From assembly GCA_965371855.1 (NCBI GenBank), contig CBDUZZ010000042.1, forward strand, positions 1 to 38,782: a stretch of 38,782 nucleotides of DNA, written 5' to 3'. The stretch comes from JAADEM01 sp965371855. Lineage in GTDB: Bacteria; Bacteroidota; Bacteroidia; Bacteroidales; Marinilabiliaceae. How positions within the stretch are numbered: the stretch's first letter is position 1; each line of letters begins with the position of its first letter. The position numbers were made by a program, and so were the translations under genes. Below, in pieces: positions 16,107 through 25,176 of this stretch. The notes under the pieces are model-generated. The model was not told the origin of the DNA and ran no database searches. It saw only the letters and a list, made by a program, of their open reading frames with translations.

Positions 16107-17720
16107 ATGAGAATAAAGATTAATTACTTAATATACTTTACATTAATATCAATTATTACCTCATCATGTAATATATCGGTTATTAAGGATAAGCTACTAA
16201 CCGGATTATTAAAAAGAGAATCTACAAATAAAGTACTTCTCAATTCAATAAGACAAAATTTGTATATAGGCAATGTGGACATAAGCAACAGTCAGTTAAA
16301 TATGATAGATACTCTTACACTATCTAAAAATGAAAAAGGAGATTATTATCTGACAAAAGGTTTCTTGTACTATAAAGAAGGGAAAATAAATAATTCAGTT
16401 GTATATCTTAATATAGCTTCAAACATATTTTCTGAAACTGGTTCAGAAGAAGAACATGCAGAAGCAAATCTTATCTGGGGCATTATATTTGAAGACACAT
16501 ATCTTTTATCGGAAGCATCAAAGAGTTATTTTAAAGCTTTGGAATATTATCATGATCATCACTCATCACAATACTTTTATACCTTAATTGGTTTAGCAAG
16601 AACTGTTTCCGATAATGATATATTTATGAAAAAGGCATATAGTTATTTAGATGAAAACCCGAATAATTATCTTGACCGGCTTTACTATAACACAAAAGCT
16701 CATATCGCTAATGATGCTCAAACAAAGCACCAGCTATTTTTAAAATTTTTACATAAATATTATAATTCAGGCTCTATCAGAGAACAAATAAATATGTATG
16801 CTTCTGTGGCCTTGAGTTGTTGTATGGTGGGAAAGAATGATTCTGCCATTTATTATATTAGACAAGCAGATTCTCTTGTAGAAACCAATACTATTCATAA
16901 CTCCAAAATCATTCATTATTATTTAATAAAATCTTTTATCTATTTCAATGACAGCCAGTTCAATGTTGCAAAATCAACAATAGATACAGTTATGAGATAT
17001 GCAAAAAATCAACCGGGTTTGTTGAGTCAGGCATATTTACGAAATTCTGAACTTGAATTTGAACAAAAGCATTTTAAAAAGGCCTATAATTCTTTAAAAC
17101 ACTTTATATATGAAATAAAAAATCAAATTAAAGCCTCTCAAAAAAATCAGTTGAATCTTCTAACTATAAGATATAAACTACATGATAAACAAATGCAGAT
17201 ACTAAAACTCAGAAACTTCTGGTTATCTATTGTTATCTCACTCTTAACAGGTATTCTTTTACTTATTACTATGTTAGTTCATATAAAGTATAAATCATAT
17301 CTCGAAAAACAAGCTATGCAAAATTTAATTTCACTAACAATAAAGGAAAGAGATGAATGGCAGAAAAAATTTGAAGTTTCAAAAACAATATTGAGTGATA
17401 AAAATTTGGGAAATCAAGACTTTTTTGAATGGAATAATTTCAGAATAAGCTTCATTATAAAGTACCCTATGTTTATAGACAATATAAAGGACAAACACCT
17501 TGAGATTACTTCTGTTAATTTAAAATACTGTATGTGTATTAGTTGCGGAATGACTAATAAACAGACTGCCAATCTGTTAGGTGTTACTTATGATGCTGTA
17601 AAAAAAGCAAAAAGAAAATTGAAAAGAGTATTTAATCTAAAAAATGTTGATTCGTTACCTGATTGTCTTTATATGTTTTCTTGTATTTCAACTAATACAC
17701 CTACTAAGAATCTTGTTTGA
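16107..17720 (+). CDS. TPR lipoprotein-like membrane regulator with C-terminal HTH
   Basis: The 537-residue protein starts at ATG 16107, chosen because MRIKINYLIYFTLISIITSSC reads as a lipoprotein-type signal; an in-frame TTG at 16038 would add 23 residues. Residues about 40-340 consist of TPR-like helical repeats (AEANLIWGIIFEDTYLLSEA, SYFKALEYYHDH). One transmembrane segment lies near 370-393 (WLSIVISLLTGILLLITMLV), then a coiled stretch, then a LuxR/GerE-type helix-turn-helix at about 465-510 (MTNKQTANLLGVTYDAVKKA). The layout implies a periplasmic sensor with a cytoplasmic DNA-binding end, a type common in Bacteroidota. It sits between gene A and the small peptide gene, so it probably controls the cluster. 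The signal it senses is unknown. The family layout is confident; the target genes are inference. Confidence 0.8.
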   Translation: MRIKINYLIYFTLISIITSSCNISVIKDKLLTGLLKRESTNKVLLNSIRQNLYIGNVDISNSQLNMIDTLTLSKNEKGDYYLTKGFLYYKEGKINNSVVYLNIASNIFSETGSEEEHAEANLIWGIIFEDTYLLSEASKSYFKALEYYHDHHSSQYFYTLIGLARTVSDNDIFMKKAYSYLDENPNNYLDRLYYNTKAHIANDAQTKHQLFLKFLHKYYNSGSIREQINMYASVALSCCMVGKNDSAIYYIRQADSLVETNTIHNSKIIHYYLIKSFIYFNDSQFNVAKSTIDTVMRYAKNQPGLLSQAYLRNSELEFEQKHFKKAYNSLKHFIYEIKNQIKASQKNQLNLLTIRYKLHDKQMQILKLRNFWLSIVISLLTGILLLITMLVHIKYKSYLEKQAMQNLISLTIKERDEWQKKFEVSKTILSDKNLGNQDFFEWNNFRISFIIKYPMFIDNIKDKHLEITSVNLKYCMCISCGMTNKQTANLLGVTYDAVKKAKRKLKRVFNLKNVDSLPDCLYMFSCISTNTPTKNLV

Positions 17721-17828
17721 AAACATGAATAACACACCCTTTGTTTTACATAATTATAAATCTCCTTGAAAAATATCGTTTTTTTTTACGTTTTTCATTA
17801 TCTTTATTTATAGTTATTTACAACACAA

Positions 17829-17879
17829 AGTACCCCATATTCCCCCCCCCCTTAAATTAGGAGTACCCCATTTTCCCCC
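17829..17879 (+). promoter_or_regulatory. 33-bp tandem repeat with C10 tract, candidate operator
   Basis: AGTACCCCATATTCCCC (17829-17845) and AGTACCCCATTTTCCCC (17862-17878) are direct repeats 33 bases apart, about three helical turns, each followed by a TAAATT-like word. The first runs into ten C residues (17842-17851), unusual in this AT-rich setting. The pair ends about 70 bases before the small peptide gene and 110 bases after the HTH regulator. A weaker ACCCCATACAATTTTG lies at 15962-15977, before the regulator. Binding by the regulator is inference. Confidence 0.45.
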
Positions 17880-17949
17880 ATGCTAAATTTGGATGTATGC
17901 ACATCTTTTATCTTATTTGTTATGACAAACCAAATAAAATCTGAATAAA

Positions 17950-18207
17950 ATGAATAAGAAAGTAAAAAACAAATTAATCCTAATCGTTTTAGCAATAGGT
18001 TTATTTCATGCTGTTGCATTTAATCCTAAAATAGATAATACCACAATCTCTCTTCAAGATGTTATTGCATTAGCAAGTTATAATTTGGAAGAAGATACTA
18101 TTCTTTATCCGCCTTTTCCACCACCGGGAAGCCCAAGACCTAATCCTGACACGATACCTCCATCCTCATATCTTTTCATCCAATTTATTGAAACAATCAT
18201 GCAGTGA
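17950..18207 (+). CDS. Small exported NVEALA-like peptide
   Basis: This 85-residue protein has a basic start and hydrophobic core (KNKLILIVLAIGLFHAVAF), then ISLQDVIALASYNLEED, then a proline-rich end (YPPFPPPGSPRPNPDTIPP). The middle block resembles the NVEALA family of small exported Bacteroidales peptides, in which a segment like LANVEALA follows the leader; the match is by eye and partial. NVEALA function is not established. The gene lies just after the TPR/HTH regulator and the 33-bp tandem repeat and 113 bases before gene B. It may be a signal, a bacteriocin-like peptide or a small surface factor. Coding status is fairly likely; family is tentative. Confidence 0.6.
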   Translation: MNKKVKNKLILIVLAIGLFHAVAFNPKIDNTTISLQDVIALASYNLEEDTILYPPFPPPGSPRPNPDTIPPSSYLFIQFIETIMQ

Positions 18208-18320
18208 GAAGTTAGTTGTTTAAAGTTCAAGAAAGTATTAATAGATAATTCAATATATATGCATCACTAACAATAAAGCATACAGAACTATTTTTAATAA
18301 TTTAACTAATTTATATACAG

Positions 18321-20225
18321 ATGAAAAATAATTATTCATTTTTATTTGTGTTGGTGGTTTTAAGTTCTGGGTTTTGTTATTCTCAAACAGGTCTTTCAGG
18401 GGAGTGGTATGCTGTTGGCAGTAATAGTCAACCAAAGAATTTATTGTGGTTGAATGCTGATTTATTGAGGTTAAGAGATGGAACTCTGGTTAGTGTATGG
18501 ACTGATGAGTCTGGTAATGAAAATGGTAGTGGGTATATTGGTGTTGGTGAAATAAGCGACGATTATAATATTTTTGAGAACAGGTTTTCTTTTACTGATG
18601 CATCTCTTCAAAGAAGGTTATGTAAGAATGTTTACCTGTTGGAAGATATATATAAACTATCAATTTGTAATGAAATTGTTTATACTTGGATTGGGACAAC
18701 ATCTGATTGGTTTACTGCAGAAAACTGGAGTGATGGTATTGTGCCTGGACCAGCATCTAATGTAATCATTGAAAATGTTGGCATAGATCCGGTAATTAAC
18801 AATATCACATTAGCTCAGGTTAAGGATTTAACGATTAGCTCAGGAGCAACACTCACCCTTCAGGCCGGCGCACGAATGACTACAAGTGGATATGTAACTA
18901 CCAATGGTGGTCTGGTTATTGAAAATAGTGTTTCAGAGCCCACGTCGTTTTTAAATATTGGAACAGTTACCGGAGATGTACAGGTTGATTGGACATATCC
19001 TGATAGCCGGTATATGTACGTGGGGCATTCGGTTAATAGTGTAAGTTATAACGACTATGATAAACCAACAAGTAATCCGTTTAATATGTCCCGCCATACA
19101 GGTAGTTGGTCTCAAATTACCGGAGCATATAATTTTGACAGCAATGAGTTGGAGGGTTATGCCGTTAAGTTTACCGATGGAGCTAATGTGGATATAAGTC
19201 ATGCCGGGACTTTACGATATGGGTCTTATTCCCAGTCAATCAACGGTTGGCATTTAATAGCCAATCCTTATCAAACCTATATTGATATTGAACATATTGG
19301 TTTTGACATGGGTAATGCTTTACCAACAGTGTGGACCTCAACAAATGCATCAGGTGAGATAGTGTATGTTTCATATAATAGATCTACTAATATTGGAACC
19401 AACGGAGGAACGCGTTATATTGCCCCCAACCAGTCATTCTGGTTGCGTAATTACAGTGCATCCACGTTTAGTATTGATCCTACAGTAAGGTTACATGCTA
19501 CCGGTGAGTTAAAGTCTATAAAGGAATCAACGGGAGATGTATTGAGAATTACTTTGAATAATGAGGGTTATAGTGATGAGGTCGTACTTGTTTTTAGACC
19601 AGAAGGGTCTATGGATTTAACCACATCAGATTCACCAAAATTATTGGGCGCATGCATTAATGTGCCAAATGTTTATGTTTTAAAAGAAAATGTTAAATTA
19701 GTAATAGCTCTACTTCCGGATAACAATGATTTGCAATCATTGCCTCTTGGTTATAAGTTTCTCCAGGAAAAGGAGATTGTACTAAAAGTTACAAATATAA
19801 AAGATTTAGAGGTGTGGGAGAATGTGTTTTTAATTGATAAATTAAAAAATATGATGGTTAATTTTAGGAAAACAGACGAATATATATTTAGATCTACTGC
19901 TGGAGAAGATGCCAGTCGTTTTGTCCTATTGTTCGATAATGTGGTCACTAGTGTTCTGAAGGAGGAAGAAAGTGAAGGCACAAATGATGTGCTGATTTAC
20001 GCTCATGATTCCAAAGGGATTGTTCGGGTATGTAATGAAATACTTAATCAAGCTAATGGTAAAGGCCGAATTAGGGTTTATTCTTCTAATGGCGAACTGC
20101 TTGAAGAAACCAGGTTGCTGGATGTCAGAACAGAGATAGATCTTCCCGGATACATGGGAGTATATATCATCAAAGTTCAAATCAATAATAAAACTTATGG
20201 CGGAAAAATAATTAAAACGGAGTAG
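18321..20225 (+). CDS. Gene B: collapsed paralogue of gene A with shared T9SS tail
   Basis: A 634-residue protein with signal peptide MKNNYSFLFVLVVLSSGFCYSQ. Residues about 35-65 match the start of the gene A LamG head (LLWLNADLLRLRDG versus LTLWLDANNLGLSDG). Residues about 70-85 (GSGYIGVGEISDD) match the gene A segment GSGYEYDIVGIGQESDG. Nearly all the LamG body is absent between them, and after about 35 unmatched residues the protein passes at residue 121 straight into the shared tail (YTWIGTTSDWF). The three large beta modules are absent. The frame is open throughout, and the C terminus (GVYIIKV, GKIIKTE) is a T9SS-like sorting domain. It is followed after 29 bases by gene C, so the two are probably co-transcribed. 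The reduced head may no longer bind a ligand; it could also serve as a minimal carrier of the tail. Function unknown. Confidence 0.85.
   Translation: MKNNYSFLFVLVVLSSGFCYSQTGLSGEWYAVGSNSQPKNLLWLNADLLRLRDGTLVSVWTDESGNENGSGYIGVGEISDDYNIFENRFSFTDASLQRRLCKNVYLLEDIYKLSICNEIVYTWIGTTSDWFTAENWSDGIVPGPASNVIIENVGIDPVINNITLAQVKDLTISSGATLTLQAGARMTTSGYVTTNGGLVIENSVSEPTSFLNIGTVTGDVQVDWTYPDSRYMYVGHSVNSVSYNDYDKPTSNPFNMSRHTGSWSQITGAYNFDSNELEGYAVKFTDGANVDISHAGTLRYGSYSQSINGWHLIANPYQTYIDIEHIGFDMGNALPTVWTSTNASGEIVYVSYNRSTNIGTNGGTRYIAPNQSFWLRNYSASTFSIDPTVRLHATGELKSIKESTGDVLRITLNNEGYSDEVVLVFRPEGSMDLTTSDSPKLLGACINVPNVYVLKENVKLVIALLPDNNDLQSLPLGYKFLQEKEIVLKVTNIKDLEVWENVFLIDKLKNMMVNFRKTDEYIFRSTAGEDASRFVLLFDNVVTSVLKEEESEGTNDVLIYAHDSKGIVRVCNEILNQANGKGRIRVYSSNGELLEETRLLDVRTEIDLPGYMGVYIIKVQINNKTYGGKIIKTE
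18681..20225 (+). repeat. Shared tail module, gene B copy
   Basis: Residues 121-634 of gene B align with the gene A and C tails. Around GTLRYGS and INGWHLIANPYQ it is close to gene A and distant from gene C; in the preceding block around the sequence after RYMYVGHSV it is the divergent one. Confidence 0.85.
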
Positions 20226-20254
20226 TTAAATAGAAACATAAATAATTTAATAAT

Positions 20255-23200
20255 ATGAAAAAAATATTATTATTATTATTTGCCGTAGTATTTCTTTATA
20301 AGCCAATAGAAATTACAGCACAAGATTACCTTAAATCAGCAACTGCAACAGGTAACGGTACTACTACAAACAACTCAAAAGTCTGGACAGATTTAACTTC
20401 GGTAAGTATCGACCTTGGCAGCAATACTACAGATACTAAATATGTGCTTGTTACTGCAAGTATTAATATGCGACCTGATGGCTTAAGCACTCAAGGCAGG
20501 GAAGCCAACTATAATATTTACAGATATGATGATGATACTGACAAAAGTGGTGTAATTAAAAGACAGATAATTAGAAATTCAGAAACCGGAGTAGAAAGTT
20601 GGGGGATTGGAACATTAGTTCATATTTTTGATGTGGGTTCACTTACAGGTTCCAAAACTTATACCCTTGAACATAGTAATCAGGGGGTCAGCAACGATGG
20701 TAGAAACGTATATTCCTCTGCACGCTTTACCGCAGTGGCACTTAGTACAGCAACCAACCATTATGAATTAAGCAATGATGTAAAAAGGCTTGATGCAGAT
20801 GTTACCACAACTTCAAGTACCTATGCTGCTGTAACAGGTACAACCACCGATGCCATTACCCTACCTATAAAGGGCGATATTTTTGTTATTGCTTCAATTA
20901 ATGGAAAAGCTGTAGGAGTTGGGTCTGTAGCTGAATACAAATTAGAATACTCGACCGATGGAGGAAGCACTTGGGCTGATTTAGGAAAATCTGTAAAGCG
21001 CTCAATGATTAATTCTTATGATGATGGAATTGTGAGTTTGGTATGTATGTTACAAGATCAGAATGCAGATAATGACTTTAAGTTTAGAGTGTCTCATAGG
21101 CGAGTGAGTGGAACAAATACCATTACAACCCATAACTGCAACCTTGTTGCCTTTGCTTTGGCACATAGTGGCGACGGTTATTTCCCCTCTTTTTATAGCG
21201 AAGTTGGTGCAACAGGAGTAGATGCTGATTGGGGCGATCCATATGAGTTAGTTACTGCTATTAATATTACTGCAGCAGCAGATATTAGTGGTACAGGAAC
21301 AAGTTTATTTGTTAGTTCACAGTTTTTGATTGATGCATCAAATTTGCAAACTACTCCAACTCCGGATGAGCGAATGCGAGCAGGAAATCAATTATACGCT
21401 GATGATGGAACAACTACTTTGTATGCCGATGAATATTATCGGTATACCCCCGACAATAGTAATTTTGGCGCTGGGGGCTTTGCTGGCTTAATGACAGATA
21501 TGGAAGATGAAGGTTCTTATACAATAGGAATGAATCATAAAGTCGTGGCTGTTTCTAATCATACAAGTCCACAAGATGAAATCTTAACTACTTCTCAGGT
21601 TATACTCACGGGTTTTCAAACTTACGACCAGAACGGATTAAGCGGAAGTTACGATATTGGGGTTGGTGGTGACTATACAAGCCTTTCGGGTGATGGTGGA
21701 TTATTTGCCGATATTAATGCTGCCGGGCTTTGCGGAAATGTTACTGCCAATATAATTTCAGATATTACTGAAACCGGTGCCAACCAACTGGCCCAATGGA
21801 CTGAATATGATGGCACAGACTATACCCTTACCATCCAACCCGATGGCACAACACTTCGAACACTTTCCAGTACAGTCAGCACACCTGTTTACTTTAATGG
21901 TGCCGACAGGGTTACCATAAACGGCGGAGCCGGAAAGGATCTTGCTTTTAAATGTACCAGCACTTCAAGTCCCGTTTTTCATTTTGAAGATGGTGCAATT
22001 TCCAATACAATTACCAATTGTAATATTGAAAGCGATATACAGTCTTTCTCTTCGAACTTACCAGGTAATGGGGCCATTCTAATCTTTGCAAGTGGAACTG
22101 ATATTGATAATGAAGTTACCATTTCTAATTGTAATATTAGCAGTTCCGGTGTGTCTGTTCCAATGGGTTGTGGAATTTTAGTCTACTCTTCGCATGAAGA
22201 TAACACAAATACTGTAACCGTAAGCAACAATAATATTTACAACTTTGCTGCTACAACAGCAACTGATTATGCATGCGGTATTTATCTGAGGGATGACGGA
22301 GCTCTTGCTTCAACTGCTACAGCCTCAACAATCAGCGGCAATAGTTTCTATTGCAATTTAACTACAAACCCAACCAGCCATCAGATTTCAATTTTAATTG
22401 ATGGAGGTGATGCTCATACCATATCCGGAAATTACATTGGGGGACAGTCAGCAAGCTGTGGAGGCAGTGCCTGGAACCATGCAGCTACAGCAACTGATTT
22501 TTATGGTATATATATATCGAATTTAAGCAATTCTGTAGTACACGCTCAAATTGAAAACAATACGATTAGCAATATATCCGCAAATAATTTCTTTTATGGC
22601 ATCTACTCCTATTTATCAAACACCACTGTTGACGGCAACACCATTGGGCATGCCTCAACGGCAAACAGCATTACTCTTACAGGAGGTGATGGTTATTTCT
22701 ATGGTATTGAGGATTATAATAATACAACAAGTTCGTTTGCAAACACCATAACTGATAATACAATTGCAAATGTTATACATACTGCTACATACCCCGGGTA
22801 CACTTATGGAATTAACCTGAATACTGTGGCTGATGTAGATGTTAAAAGAAATAAAATTTATGGAATTGGACCTCAGGATAATACAACATATTATACTCAG
22901 GTATATGGAATTTCTATTGAAAATCCATCGGGTGGAACTGCATGTTTTACGCTGGTAAATAATGTGATTTCTCTTGGCGGTGCAACCGAAACAGGATCTG
23001 ATTGGTATTCTGTTTATGATGGGTCTTCCTCAGGAATAAGTTTAAATTTATTATACAATTCACTTTATTTATCAGGCACTTCTAATGATGATGATTGGTC
23101 AATAGCTGAATGTATTGCCAGAGATGGCACTTCTACTTTTTACTCCAAGAATAACATTTTCTATAATTCCCGAAGTGATGATGCAAGCGATGAAATATAC

Positions 23201-25084
23201 TACATTGCTAATACAGGCGGAAGTATTACTTCTGATAACAATATTTTTTATGTCCCTTCAGGTGATGTAGCATATTATGGAAGTGCATCATATACTACTC
23301 TTGCAGACTGGCAAACTGCCAGCAGTAAAGATGGGGACTCATATAGTGTAGATCCGCACTATACATCAAGTACAAATTTACAACCGCAAACAGGATATTA
23401 TAAACCGGGAACTGACCTTTCCGGAATTACTACAATCGATATAGATGGAACAACCCGTAATGATCCACCATCTATTGGTGCCTATGAAGGAACTAACTAT
23501 CATAATGTGTGGGCAGGAATAGTGAGCACAGCTTGGAATACTGCCGGTAATTGGGATGTTGCTTCCGTTCCTGCGGCAAGTGATAATGTTACTATTGCTG
23601 ATGTTATGAATGATCCTGTAATAGATAATAGTGGGGTTGTACAAGTTAATGGTTTAACCGTTAACTCAGGAGCTACACTTACCCTGTCGGCTGGTGCTCA
23701 GGTTACTGTTAATGGTAATTTGACTACAAATGATGGTTTAACTATTCAAAATACAGTTGCATCACCAACATCATTAATTAATAAGGGTACAGTAATAGGT
23801 GATGTATCTGTTGAGTGGACTTATCCTGATAGCCGGTATATGTATGTAGGTCATTCTGTTGATGGTGTAACATATTCCGATTACTCAGCGGTGATAACTG
23901 ATCCTGTAAATAATTTGTGGCTATATCGTTGGCCGGGTAGCTGGACACGTATTACTTCAGATACTGATCTGGATGGCAATGAACACGCTCTTGAAGGGTA
24001 TGCCGTCAAGACACAAGAGGGTGGTGATGTTACTGTTGAGTATTTAGGAGCATTGAGATACGGCACATATAGCAGCACTTTTAATGGATATAAATTAGTA
24101 GCTAATCCTTATGCCACCTATATCGATTTGGAAGGTTTAGGTACTGATATTGGTACTGTAACCGAACCAACTATTTGGACATCTACTAATGCTTCCACAG
24201 AACTGGTTTATGCTACCTATAATATTTCAACAGATGTGGGAGCTAACGATGGAACCCGTTACATTGCACCTGGTCAATCATTCTGGATAGAACATTCAGT
24301 AAGTTCTGATTTGACTGTACGACCTGGTTTACGTACTTATGGAGATGGAGGTGTTTTAAAAGGTGCTTCTATTACACCTGATGATATTCTGAGATTATCG
24401 CTTATAAATGATAATGAAATTCAAAGTGATGAAGTGGTAATGCTTTTCCGTCAGGAGGGCACTGTGGATGAGGTGACTATGAATGACTCAAAAAAACGTA
24501 TCGGAACAGCAAAGGTAGTTCCTAATGTTTATGCCTTAAAAGGAACAGCCAAAGTGGTAATAGCTGCTTTCCCTGAAGCAGGCTTGATTGATACTGTTAG
24601 AATCGGTTACAAGTTTGCACAGGAGAAAGAGATAACGCTGAGAGCTACTAATATGAATGAATTCAGAGCTATTGATAATGTCTATCTGTTCGATAAGAAA
24701 GCAGGAGTTGAAGTTAACCTACGTGAAACACCTGAATATACTTTTACATCAACAGCCGGTGAGGATACCGACAGATTTGAGATTTATTTTACTCACTTAA
24801 CAACAGGTATCAATGATTACGGAAATGAAGGTTTAACCGGAGATAAGATTCTGATTTATGGTACAGGTTCAAGTGGTATCGTTAAAGTAACAGAAGACAT
24901 TTTAGCCGGAGCAGAAGGTAAAGGAGTTATCAGGGTTTATAGTGCAGTAGGAAGTCTGTTGAAAGAGGTTAATCTGACTAATGTTAAAACGACTATTGAT
25001 CTTCCGGATAATCATGGCATGTATGTCATCGAAGTACGTGCCGGCGATATGGTTGTTACAGGTAAGGTAACAAGGATGAATTAG
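20255..25084 (+). CDS. Gene C: T9SS-exported beta-helix surface protein
   Basis: This 1609-residue protein has signal peptide MKKILLLLFAVVFLYKPIEITAQ. Residues about 25-460 hold several beta-sandwich-like domains with two visibly related blocks (SIDLGSNTTDTKYVLVTASI and ITLPIKGDIFVIASI). Residues about 465-1075 look like a right-handed parallel beta-helix: an entry block YDIGVGGDYTSL, repeated INGGAG, ITNCNIES and VSNNNIYNF turns, and an end block DPPSIGAYEG. From residue 1083 the shared tail begins, ending in a sorting-like domain (GMYVIEV, GKVTRMN). Beta-helices of this kind bind or cleave polysaccharide or act as adhesins; I see no catalytic signature to choose. It is the last gene of the cluster and is followed by a strong bidirectional terminator. 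Confidence 0.86.
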   Translation: MKKILLLLFAVVFLYKPIEITAQDYLKSATATGNGTTTNNSKVWTDLTSVSIDLGSNTTDTKYVLVTASINMRPDGLSTQGREANYNIYRYDDDTDKSGVIKRQIIRNSETGVESWGIGTLVHIFDVGSLTGSKTYTLEHSNQGVSNDGRNVYSSARFTAVALSTATNHYELSNDVKRLDADVTTTSSTYAAVTGTTTDAITLPIKGDIFVIASINGKAVGVGSVAEYKLEYSTDGGSTWADLGKSVKRSMINSYDDGIVSLVCMLQDQNADNDFKFRVSHRRVSGTNTITTHNCNLVAFALAHSGDGYFPSFYSEVGATGVDADWGDPYELVTAINITAAADISGTGTSLFVSSQFLIDASNLQTTPTPDERMRAGNQLYADDGTTTLYADEYYRYTPDNSNFGAGGFAGLMTDMEDEGSYTIGMNHKVVAVSNHTSPQDEILTTSQVILTGFQTYDQNGLSGSYDIGVGGDYTSLSGDGGLFADINAAGLCGNVTANIISDITETGANQLAQWTEYDGTDYTLTIQPDGTTLRTLSSTVSTPVYFNGADRVTINGGAGKDLAFKCTSTSSPVFHFEDGAISNTITNCNIESDIQSFSSNLPGNGAILIFASGTDIDNEVTISNCNISSSGVSVPMGCGILVYSSHEDNTNTVTVSNNNIYNFAATTATDYACGIYLRDDGALASTATASTISGNSFYCNLTTNPTSHQISILIDGGDAHTISGNYIGGQSASCGGSAWNHAATATDFYGIYISNLSNSVVHAQIENNTISNISANNFFYGIYSYLSNTTVDGNTIGHASTANSITLTGGDGYFYGIEDYNNTTSSFANTITDNTIANVIHTATYPGYTYGINLNTVADVDVKRNKIYGIGPQDNTTYYTQVYGISIENPSGGTACFTLVNNVISLGGATETGSDWYSVYDGSSSGISLNLLYNSLYLSGTSNDDDWSIAECIARDGTSTFYSKNNIFYNSRSDDASDEIYYIANTGGSITSDNNIFYVPSGDVAYYGSASYTTLADWQTASSKDGDSYSVDPHYTSSTNLQPQTGYYKPGTDLSGITTIDIDGTTRNDPPSIGAYEGTNYHNVWAGIVSTAWNTAGNWDVASVPAASDNVTIADVMNDPVIDNSGVVQVNGLTVNSGATLTLSAGAQVTVNGNLTTNDGLTIQNTVASPTSLINKGTVIGDVSVEWTYPDSRYMYVGHSVDGVTYSDYSAVITDPVNNLWLYRWPGSWTRITSDTDLDGNEHALEGYAVKTQEGGDVTVEYLGALRYGTYSSTFNGYKLVANPYATYIDLEGLGTDIGTVTEPTIWTSTNASTELVYATYNISTDVGANDGTRYIAPGQSFWIEHSVSSDLTVRPGLRTYGDGGVLKGASITPDDILRLSLINDNEIQSDEVVMLFRQEGTVDEVTMNDSKKRIGTAKVVPNVYALKGTAKVVIAAFPEAGLIDTVRIGYKFAQEKEITLRATNMNEFRAIDNVYLFDKKAGVEVNLRETPEYTFTSTAGEDTDRFEIYFTHLTTGINDYGNEGLTGDKILIYGTGSSGIVKVTEDILAGAEGKGVIRVYSAVGSLLKEVNLTNVKTTIDLPDNHGMYVIEVRAGDMVVTGKVTRMN
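23501..25084 (+). repeat. Shared tail module, gene C copy
   Basis: Residues 1083-1609 of gene C. The block EWTYPDSRYMYVGHSVDGV through WLYRWPGSWTRIT is nearly identical to gene A, at nucleotide level too, while the following 150 residues are much less alike. Confidence 0.85.
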
Positions 25085-25090
25085 AGGGAA

Positions 25091-25120
25091 GCCCCCTCCA
25101 ACTCCCCCAAAGTGGGGGAG
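25091..25120. repeat. GCCCCCTCCAACTCCCCC repeat with hairpin
   Basis: The 18-base word at 25091-25108 also occurs at 5529-5546 and 5636-5653. Here CTCCCCC (25102-25108) pairs with GGGGGAG (25114-25120). Confidence 0.6.
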
Positions 25121-25136
25121 AGAAAAGAAAGTTTTT

Positions 25137-25169
25137 AGTCGGGGTTCCACTTCAAGTGGAGCCCCGACT
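25137..25169. terminator. Bidirectional terminator between gene C and tadA
   Basis: AGTCGGGGTTCCACTT and AAGTGGAGCCCCGACT pair over 16 positions with one wobble and a minimal loop. T residues precede and follow it (TTTTT before, TTTATT after). Both genes point towards it. Confidence 0.8.
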
Positions 25170-25176
25170 TTATTGA

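Noticed and set aside
17842..17851. Phase-variable coding tract
   Set aside because: The C10 run is intergenic and in no frame of the flanking genes, so slippage could only affect expression, not the reading frame.
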